Shown here: positions 55,582 through 64,000 of the stretch, piece after piece
How positions within the stretch are numbered: position 1 is the first letter of the stretch
Layout: each line of letters opens with the position of its first letter
DNA from: Hyalella azteca
Lineage: Eukaryota > Arthropoda > Malacostraca > Amphipoda > Hyalellidae
DNA length: 64,000 bases
Reading direction: 5' to 3'
Assembly: GCF_000764305.2 (NCBI RefSeq)
Contig: NW_025939252.1
Coordinates: forward strand, 64,230-128,229
Translations under genes and position numbers: made by a program
The notes under the pieces: model-generated
Told to the model about the DNA's origin: nothing
What the model saw: the letters and a program-made list of their open reading frames with translations, nothing else
Databases searched by the model: none

Positions 55582-56947
55582 GGGTAAATGCGGTATAGGT
55601 ATTCCAACATCATGGGTAATTCCAACACTTCTCAACTTTTTCCTTTGAAAAAGCTTAAAAAGCTTTTTTTAAAGCTTTAAACATTTTTTTTTTTTTTTTT
55701 AAGCTTTGTCTTAGTTCCACGCATTTGTTGATGGTTGAAATAGTGACATCATACTATTGTGCACCATATTATTGCCAAAACACTAAGCCTGTGCTGTCTG
55801 GCAGGAAAATGTTAAGATCCAAAGAGAGACAGTGCACATCACCCAGTGAGATTATCGAAAAATGTGTCAAAGTTGATACGTAGTTGACCTTGCTATACCA
55901 AATAGTGATAAACTGTTTGTGTAAAAAGAATATTATGGTTTGAGACTTTTGTCTGTGAATATATTAGGAATCCTTTAAGTATACTTGTATTTGCTGATTT
56001 CAAGTGGTAAATAAATTAATAGATTATTAAGTTAAGTGATGGTTTTAGACACATAAAAACTAATTCCAACACAGCTTGGAATTAGACACACACAGCTCGT
56101 TCCGAGCTGTGTCCAAAAATTATAATTTTCTTAATTAAAAGCTTAATTAAAAAATTATATTTTTTTAATTAAGCTCGTTCCGAGCTGTGTTGTATTCTGA
56201 TACAGCTCACAAAGGTCACAGGGCATCGGAATTCCAACACAGGGCGCCGGAATTACAAATTAATCGAGTTTGAAGCGCTGCTGGAACTGGAATTAGTCTC
56301 ACAATATGTCAAATTTAGTCACACACAGCATCAGAATTCAGGGATTTTATAGCCTAAATTGTAGGGTAAACGCGGTATATTCCGACATCGTAGGTAATTC
56401 CGTCACCTCTCCAGCTTTTCCTTACACAGCAAACGGAATTCGAACACGTGGATGTCGGCAATACGTATCAGTTAAATTTGAAGCGCTGACGCAATACGAC
56501 TCACCACGTTTCGGATATTGCCACACAAAGTGACGGAATATAGGGATTTGGTAGGTTTCCATTCTAAAGGCTTTTTAATAAATAGGCTATGGCAACATTT
56601 TGTGACGTTTCATTGTTGCTGATGCGTAGTGAAGTGTTTTGAGAGTCATGTGAAGGCAACAGAACTTACGTAACACATACGGTTTTTTTTTTATAGTTTT
56701 TCATTTCTCGATGCGTCCTTAATGTGTCAGAATATACCGCGTTTACCCTAGGTTTGAATTCTAAAGGCTTTTAAACAAATATTGCAACAGTTTGTGACAT
56801 TTCAATGTTGCTGGCGCGTAGTGTGGTGTTTTGAGAGTGACGTAAAGCAGTCAGAACTCGAGTTGCATATACAGTGATATTTTTGAAGCCATTCATTTCT
56901 TGCTTATTGCTACGTCCTTAATGTGTCCAAATATATCGCGTTTGCCC
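55582..56947. mobile_element. TA-flanked MITE interrupted by a second copy of its family
   Basis: Begins TA|GGGTAAATGCGGTAT and ends ATATCGCGTTTGCCC|TA, inverted termini with TA at both edges, as in the Tc1/mariner superfamily. At 56362 a related element (56364-56748) has inserted at TA; without it the outer element is about 980 bases. It includes GAGCTGTGT inverted repeats around 56080-56190. No transposase. Confidence 0.75.
56364..56748. mobile_element. inner 385-bp TA-flanked MITE
   Basis: Termini GGGTAAACGCGGTATATTCC and, reversed, GGGTAAACGCGGTATATTCT, nearly perfect over 24 bases, flanked by TA on each side. Its right part closely matches the outer element's right part (TCTAAAGGCTTTT, TGCGTCCTTAATGTGTC), showing one family nested in itself. 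Confidence 0.82.
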
Positions 56948-57028
56948 TAGCAGGAATCTCACGGCTCCAAAAATGGCAGGAAAGCTCTAGTCACGGGCTC
57001 ACGGCACACGGCTTACCATGTAGCCTTG

Positions 57029-57210
57029 CATAGTGGCAAAGCAGAGAGTTTTTTAGACTCTCCCTCAAGTTCATTTCTGAGTCTTATAAGTAGAGCAGTA
57101 AAGTATCCTGGATACCAGCATTTTTATACTTAAGAAATTGGTTTAAATCTTGAGTAAATGAGGAAATTAAAAATGAACTGATTCTAAAAAATCTCTGGTT
57201 TGCCACTATG
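57029..57210. mobile_element. 182-bp hAT-like MITE with 8-bp target duplication
   Basis: Termini CATAGTGGCAAAGCAGAGAG and, reversed, CATAGTGGCAAACCAGAGAT, extending to about 28 bases. TAGCCTTG is duplicated exactly at 57021-57028 and 57211-57218. No coding capacity. Confidence 0.88.
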
Positions 57211-57218
57211 TAGCCTTG

Positions 57219-59287
57219 TAGGTAGATGTTTTCAACCCCTGTGCGGCTGTGCCTGTGATAAATAAGGCTGTTATCAAGCATGCCATGGGCTGTGGTAAAT
57301 ATCTTCTTCTCATAGTATCTAAGTATCATACAACAAATAAACAATGAAAGCTTAAAAAAATAAAACTTAGGAACTTGAAAATGCAGCCTTCAGTATTGAT
57401 TTTTGCAATGCACAAAACATTTCAGCATAAAAATTCTGTTCAATTAAAGAATGGCTACGTAGATATTTGATACAAATAAAATATGACTCAAGTCTCAACA
57501 CAGACACAGTAAGTTTAAAATTTATTCATATATTAGGCCTACTGTCAGTCTGTCCGTGTCCAGGGTCCAGGAGTGCCAGGACCAATGTCCATCAGAAACA
57601 TCTATCACTCAGAGAGTCAGAGTCAGTTGCGTTAGATCATGATTAGCCATTCACCATTCAGCCTATATATGGAGGCTGACTCTAATTAAAAATGATTCAC
57701 CATTCATGAATAATGAACTGTGAACATGATTACATCACATGTAGACCGCCAGCTAAGCCCAGCTCTACCTTTGAACACAGTTTGAAGAGTGGGCTGAGTT
57801 TAAGTTTAACCCATTCCCATTTCCTATTGGGCATTAACGATTAACCTTCCAGTTTTGCAAAAGCCGTAAGGTCGACACTCAAGAGTTCAAAAACTAATTA
57901 AATAACAAAGATCAGGAGCATTGCTAAAACAACCCAACGACAAATTTCACTAGTTGGTCGAAATAATCCTTTTAATGACGTGAAGATTTGACAAGTTGTT
58001 TCGCGGAGGCGGAGAGGAAAAATAGTAGTCGGCTGGACTGCAAGGCTCATAGGTGATGTCACGACGGTACCGGGTACTGTGTGACAGAAAACTCGAACTA
58101 TAGTAACGATGTTTGCCTCGCACTCTTGCTTCTCTGCAGCGAGATGAAAAAGCAACAGCTAATCGTACGCTTTATACCTCTAACATAGGGAAGTTTCAAT
58201 CAGAAGACATTCAGCATTTGCCTAAGCTGATAAATTTATTACAAAGCCTAAAGTTCCGTTTTTCTGATATAGGGCGATTGCCGTAGGTCATCTTTGCCAA
58301 TTTTTCATACTTTTCGTTCATATTCCTTTCCGTGGGAGAGTGAGCCGCATCGACAGTTATGGGACCAATTTTCATAGCACGCTTGCCACGCATAACTTAG
58401 AAAGAATTCTACCTTGACTCTATAACCTACGAAGCTATTCATTGATATAACGCTTCTGCAAGCGTTGGAATTTTGTTTGTCCACTCCACTTTAATTAACG
58501 TTGTTTGGTGAGCGACAAATTGGTTAGGCGTGCCGACGCCGCTAATTCCGACACAAAAATAGAAGAGCACAAGAACAATTCTGACAAAGCTCGCACGCGC
58601 GTTTTTTGATAAACAGCTTTGTTGGTGATTAGGTTAAGATCGATTTCGATTTGACAAAATATACGTTAAAACATGGCGTTTAGCGAGCCGCTTGAAACAT
58701 GCCTGAACATGAACAGCTATGCTTTGCCTCAGAACTACGAAGTGACAGACCACGCTAGATACACCGCATGACACTCCAGCTCCGAAAAGGTTTGGTCACA
58801 CATCGGTGTTCCTTGGCACTTGCTTTCCAGAAAGTATCCGGCTTATTTTCACCTGAGTCTCATTTTCTTCCCTCAAGAAACCAATCGCGTTTCTTGCAGT
58901 CATTGTAATTCTTGCAACGACAGTCTGGACTCGGTGCAGTTCTGAAGGAACTAGACAGTACACCGCTCGCGAGGGCATCGATTGACGGAATATCGTTCTT
59001 ACTTCTTAGCAAATTTGCAGCGATTTTTACCCATGAAGCATCGTCCAGGATGTAAAACTTACTCGCACAGCCATCACATCAAATTTCGTATGAGTCAATT
59101 GTAAATCTCTCGACGAAAACAGAAAAGGTGTTAGCTCACCGTTGAATCATTTAAATAGCCAACCATTTCATCACAAAAATGCCAATTTCCGTAATTTTTT
59201 CTTAATGTAGGTGCCAGACGCAACATTTCAGTACCGATATATTTATAGGGATAGAACGTCGTATACCGGTATACGTACGTAGCTGCA
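57219..59287. other. stretch without recognised genes
   Basis: Minus-strand open frames of 60 to 86 codons occur (for example 57898-58155 and 58211-58393), but none resembles a known protein or has exon partners that I can find. Possible small exons cannot be excluded. Confidence 0.45.
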
Positions 59288-59470
59288 GGGGATGTACTAT
59301 CAAAACTCGCTTGAGTACACGCAGCGTCCCAAATACATGTAGCGGCCGATTTCTCGTCTGTGATTGGTGGGTTTAGCTAAAAAGGCCATCAGTGATTGGC
59401 AGATGGAGTTACGAACTCGTAACATTTTTTTATAGTAAGGCCTCTGCCGGATAGCTCCAGCCACTGGAAG
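59288..59470. repeat. dispersed repeat related to the element at 40842
   Basis: GGGGATGTACTATCAAAACT, TACATGTAGCGGCC, CTAAAAAGGCCATCAGTGAT and GAGTTACGAACTCGTA match, in the same order, the left part of the element in the mRpL16 intron. The minus-strand open frame across it (59300-59962) reads partly alike in both copies, so the family may have had an ORF, but I cannot name it. Confidence 0.55.
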
Positions 59471-59892
59471 GCGTATGACACGCCGATAACGTGCACGTCG
59501 CTTCAGAAATACACTCGATCCATACGCGCTACCTCTCGAAATGTAGCACTGGTCGTCCGCAACACGAAGACGACGGTTCTTGACTGCAGCCAGGAGTACT
59601 TGTAATTGTTGTAGGAGTACTGCGTGCTGCTGGTACGTCATGAGTACTGCTTGCCGCTGGTACGTCATGACCCTATCAAAATTTTGATTCCAATCAGCTG
59701 GCACACGGACGCCCCAAGTTCTTTTACCGGTGTAAATTAGAAGCTCTATGTCCGCTTTAGGTTCCGGTTGCCGGAGCGAAATAAGCGCCGAAAGAGAATC
59801 TTGTGAAATACCTGTTGAGCTTGGGGCGATCGTGGGGCGCGCGTATTCGGTACCTGATACGTTCGGGACAGACACGGCCGAATCTGAAAAAT

Positions 59893-59982
59893 GCNGTGCA
59901 ACACACGCAAAGATGTTGATGGTGCAACACACGCAGAGATGGTGATGGTGCAACACAAGCAAGGATGTTGATGGTGCAACAC
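59893..59982. repeat. 27-base tandem repeat
   Basis: Three copies of a unit with GATGGTGCAACACACGCA and (A)AGATGTT, directly left of the inverted repeat at 59983. One ambiguous base at 59895. Confidence 0.85.
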
Positions 59983-61733
59983 CATTTGCCGCCTATTTAT
60001 TATTCGCCTATGATTAACACTTTAATGCACCTCTGACGGCAGCGTCTGGTCACTAATATTTTCAAAGTTTATTTCTCTTGTCTAAAATGTATACTGTTGA
60101 ATCAAATAACACGGAATTGTGTGAAAAATGGTATCTTTAAGCAGATTTTAACTAATAAAATTCACGACATGAAGTATTACATACTTTTTAACTCATAGAA
60201 GAACTGTTCTAAATGACCTTTATTGCTGCAGACAACATCAAAGAGTGATGCATTTTGCTTGAAATTACATCAGAATTAGAATTATATCAGAATAACATCA
60301 GAACGTTAAAACGGAACGCTGACAGTAAACCATCAAGTAAAGTTAATTAATGAAATATTAGTTTGTTTTGTTTCTTTGAATCCTGTCGTTGTCCTAAATA
60401 CCCTTCGGGTCGATCTATTAGAATAGAATAGAATAGAAATGTCGGCACTGAAGAAATAGGCCCCTGGCCTGTTGCAGATTCTTGAATTATTCGTGACTTG
60501 ATTCACAAGGGATCCGGTCTTTGGAACCCGATCTTTCCATAACTGACGATTGATTGAGATAGCTGCTGGACTTATTGCCTGGTCAGTTCATACTCGGAGC
60601 GTCAACGATGCTATCAGGGAGGCTGTTCCACATGTTGGTGACTCGAAGCGAGAAGAAATGTTGTCGCATGGATGTGTTACAACGCAGTTTTTTTAGTTTA
60701 TAGCTGTGGCCCCTGGTGTTGGTTCTTGTTTCAAATTCTAGTAATCCTTCTGGAACCTTGTATAAGCCATGAGTATACTTGTATGCTTCAATGAGTTCCC
60801 ACGCAGACGTCGATAACTGAGGCTTGGAAGCTTCATAATCTTCAATCTTTCCTCATAGGACTTGCTTTTTAAGCCCGGAATTATCCTTGTTGCACGTCTT
60901 TGAACACTCTCTATCAAATTTCTGTCCTTTTCAAGTTTCGTTGACCACACGACGTTTCCAAACTCTAGATCAGTCCAAGTCGTTTATTGGCTTTATTAAC
61001 TTGACCTTCAATATGCGTAGAAAATTTCAACTCATTGTCGATATTAAGTCCTAAATCTTTTTCCATTGTCGACTTCGACATCATCACTCTGTCGTTGCAA
61101 CCGTGTCTTCTCATACTGTAATCTTGCTGTTCATTATTCTTGCCAGGGTGGATTACTTTACATTTGTCAGCGTTAAAACGCAGCTGCCACCTATCAGCCC
61201 AGTCAACCAGCCTGTCAAGATCACCTTGTAACTGTACTTTTTGCGACGTATTCTTCACTGTATTATAAATTTTTGTGTCGTCAGCATACATCGAGCACAC
61301 GCTAGACACAGCTTCTGGCAGATCGTTTATAAAAGAAACGAATAGAATAGGCCCGAGAACGCTTCCTTGTGGCACGCCGCTGCGCACTGGAGCCCAGTCT
61401 GATACGGACCCATTAATACTGACACGTTGCCGTCTCCCTACAAGAAAATCTCTGATCCATTGGAGTACATTACTCTCAATTCCCAAAGACTTCAATTTAC
61501 GCAACAGCCGCTCATGTGGGATATTTATGTGATTTGTGGAATATTTCATGTCGTGAATTTTATTAGTTAAAATCTGCTTAAAGATACCATTTTTCACACA
61601 CTCCGTGTTATTTGATTCATCAGTATAAATTTGGACTAGAGAAATAAACTTTGAAAATATTAGTGCCCAGACGCTGCCGTCAGAGGTGCATTAAAGTGTT
61701 AATCATAGGCGAATAATAAATAGGCGGCAAATG
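59983..61733. mobile_element. reverse transcriptase fragment between 200-bp inverted repeats
   Basis: Left arm 59983-60180 and right arm 61537-61733 are inverted copies at about 93 percent identity (outer ends CATTTGCCGCCTATTTATTA, inner ends near TTCACGACATGAA). The region between holds a minus-strand non-LTR reverse transcriptase fragment. No target duplication is visible. This is either a foldback element that captured retrotransposon sequence or an inverted duplication made around a truncated retrotransposon. Confidence 0.8.
60410..61597 (-). pseudogene. non-LTR reverse transcriptase fragment (CR1/L2/Jockey-like)
   Basis: The minus strand reads LLRKLKSLGIESNVLQWIRD, SGVPQGSVLGPILF, FINDLPEAV, MYADDTKIY and WQLRFNADKCKVI, motifs 3 to D of the reverse transcriptase, then EKDLGLNID and NKANKRLGLI. 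About 30 residues are then missing before EFGNVVWSTKLEKDRNLIES and RRATRIIPGLKSKSYEERLK. A TTCTATTCTATTCTA microsatellite near 60420-60440 is a likely 3' end. The first 20 or so codons lie in the inverted repeat. The N-terminal endonuclease is missing. Confidence 0.88.
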
Positions 61734-64000
61734 AACGGCTAACGGTCGGTAACTGCTGAACATTGGTAAATTTTCAACGGGTGTGATCAGTTCGACTAAG
61801 TTTTATTAAGGGACAGAAAGAAGACGAATATGAATTCAAAATTCATTTCCTTCTGAAATGAACATGGCAAAAAATTTACTTATAAAAGTTTAATTAATTC
61901 ACATTTGAGAGAAAAAATCCTAATTTGTTTATATCATGTGGAGACTTTGATTTAAAAGTTGAACGTGCCGTACATATTTGGATTGACCAACATTTGACAA
62001 CACTCCACGGACATCACTCCTGACATTTAATTATTGTAGGGATCTTAGCTGAATATTCAGGTGTACTTTGGGAAACAGAGGAAGAATAAGAATAATAGTA
62101 ACTAATGTGTGGGACGTAGAATAAGTTATGGTGTTGACGATCTCGTAGCAGTGTAAGAATTCAGAGCTGACTTGTTGTGGGACCAAAGCAAGGACTAGTT
62201 TAGTGAATTCAGACAACTGCAGAGGGAGAAGTCAACCCGGATAGAAGATCACAAGAGGCTATCACGAAGACTCAAGTGTTGTGCATATATAATTTGTTAC
62301 TGTGATGTGAGAAACCTCTACTATGCTGTGCCCTAGCATATGAAAGAAGAGTTCTGTACCCTATTACGATACCCATGTTCGCGTTAACTTGTTCGATTTC
62401 TTAAGTTAAGTGTTCACTTTTCATTAATATTAAATTAATTGTGATAACTCGAGATCATTATTTAACCTCGGCACGAAAGATCATTACAATTATCTATTGC
62501 CCATCCTCGGGCAAACCTCAAGCTTCTGCTTAAGCTATCATGGAAACAATCTTCGTTGAGTAATCTAACTTACTAAAATGTTTTAAATACTAGCAGTAGA
62601 ATTGATTTTCATCGAGTTTCCTCCATCTGAAATCGTCTTCTCAGAAATGCAATTGAAGTCCCCTGTACGAGGCAGCTGCTCAAGCCTCTGGATTCGAGTT
62701 GCGTGATGCTCAGACCTGACATTGAATCCAACGGGAGATGCGGTGAAAGCTTTTAGCTTTCCATCGTCTGGACGAAGCAGGTTAACCATTCATGAGATCA
62801 GCGAAAGGGCTCAGGGAAGCAATATTCAGCGCATCGCTTAATTAAAATGGTTAAGCCTCTGACGTTGAAAACACTGACGACGCTCGGCCGCTGGACACTT
62901 GCATGATACATTTGCTCCACCTACTCTATGAGCGCCACTCAGCTTCTCTTTGCTTAAGAAACACATAAGCCTTGTCCCCTGCATGTGGCTCGTAAACGGC
63001 CTCATTGGAATCTTGGCTTCAACTCAAAAAAGTTGTTTACTGTTATGAGGTCTCGCTCTCATAGACGTCAGCTGTACTCTGCATTTCACAAGAAAATACG
63101 TCAAGCTCGTTGAACGCAATTTTATGAATCGAACTAAGATTGTTCATTAAAGTCTTACAACAGCTCGGGTCGGTTAGTTGCAATGAGGGAAGAGTTCTTC
63201 TGCGAAAAACTGGAGTTCGGCGTCTACAACGGCAAACTAGCAGCTCCTGTTCATCGAAATATTAGGTTCAGATATGCGTCCATGATGCCCGGTATGTCGG
63301 GCGAAACGTTTCAATACACGACATTCAAAACACTAATCTTCCCAAGTTCGGTCCATGATGTTGGCATCCCGTGTCATTAAGAGACAAATTCCTTACAATT
63401 ATATTAGTAAGTACGTTCGGTGCATGATGTCGGACGCATTGATATTCGTAAGTTCGGCCGAGCTTGAGATTAGAGGCTGGCTTAGGCAGTCCGCTATCAA
63501 TATCTGGAAGCGAGGCTCTCCTTTGGTCTATAACTGGCCTCACGATGCCGGCATATCGAGAACCGCCGCCGTCTCTATCACAGCCCTAAACGATGTTTTA
63601 GGGCTGTGCACGCCAACAGAGAGTAGCACGATGATAACAACGTAGAGGTGTCATGAAAAGTAATGTTCAGGCTATGGCACAACATTCCTTGATGCGCTGT
63701 GAGTGTGTTGAGATAAACTTCGTTTTGATATTATTTTGAATGAAAAGCCTAATTGCCTTTTAAATGCATCATAATGCACTAACTGGGTCGATTGTGATGA
63801 AATAAACTCAATGAGATCGTGATGAACTCAATTATTATATATTTGCCCCGCATTATTATTAGCTCAAAACTGTGCATCGAGAGCCATCGGCAGTTTTCCA
63901 AAATTCGTGCTTTATTTTGGCCATATAATGAGACACGGAACAAAATATTTTTAACACGTTGAATGCGGTTGAGTCGTATTCAACGCGTATCATATACCGA
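61734..64000. other. stretch without recognised genes
   Basis: No transposon end, tandem repeat or known protein recognised. Short open frames at 62583-62789 (-), 63183-63380 (+) and 63355-63645 (+) lack supporting evidence. Confidence 0.45.

Noticed and set aside
57898..58393. Two adjacent minus-strand open frames as a small gene
   Set aside because: No recognisable domain, no convincing splice partners, and lengths compatible with chance.

Overview
This is a eukaryotic nuclear window, most likely from an arthropod and probably a malacostracan crustacean such as an amphipod. That placement is an inference. It rests on AT-rich non-coding DNA, GT-AG introns, a Notch protein with the arthropod arrangement, abundant minisatellites, and many short inverted-repeat DNA transposons beside decayed non-LTR retrotransposons. 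Four protein-coding genes can be assembled with matching splice phases.

Layout. Positions 1-15921 hold no gene I can recognise. They contain many tandem repeats and an 865-base run of Ns, and they probably belong to the first intron or 5' flank of Notch. Positions 15922-28637 (+) encode Notch from inside EGF repeat 1 to the stop codon, in ten exons and 2440 residues. Positions 31398-37871 (+) encode the pyruvate dehydrogenase E3-binding protein (PDHX, protein X) in nine exons and 470 residues, including a short first exon with a mitochondrial presequence. Positions 40481-44016 (-) encode mitochondrial ribosomal protein L16 in four exons and about 232 residues. Positions 47411-48921 (-) encode MMAA, the methylmalonyl-CoA mutase chaperone GTPase, in two exons and 365 residues. 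The last 14 kb is transposon-rich: a non-LTR reverse transcriptase split by a hAT-type insertion with an 8-bp target duplication, nested TA-flanked MITEs, hAT MITEs, and a second reverse transcriptase fragment lying between 200-bp inverted repeats.

Gene relations. PDHX, mRpL16 and MMAA are all nuclear genes for mitochondrial proteins (pyruvate oxidation, translation, propionate/B12 metabolism). They sit next to each other, but nothing suggests co-regulation. Notch is an unrelated cell-surface receptor.

Main observation. Several tandem repeats are not randomly placed but contain splice junctions. Notch exon 2 is followed by four further copies of its own 3' end with the 5' splice site (56-bp unit). 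Exon 3 is followed by five more (19-bp unit). Exon 4 is preceded by 76-bp copies of its 3' splice site. mRpL16 exon 2 is followed by three extra 51-bp copies of its end and donor. The PDHX intron 6 is itself a tandem duplication whose two ends both read AAG|GTCTGGCGCGGC, as expected of an intron created by duplication of an AGGT-containing segment. Taken together this suggests local tandem duplication at exon-intron borders as a recurrent process in this genome.
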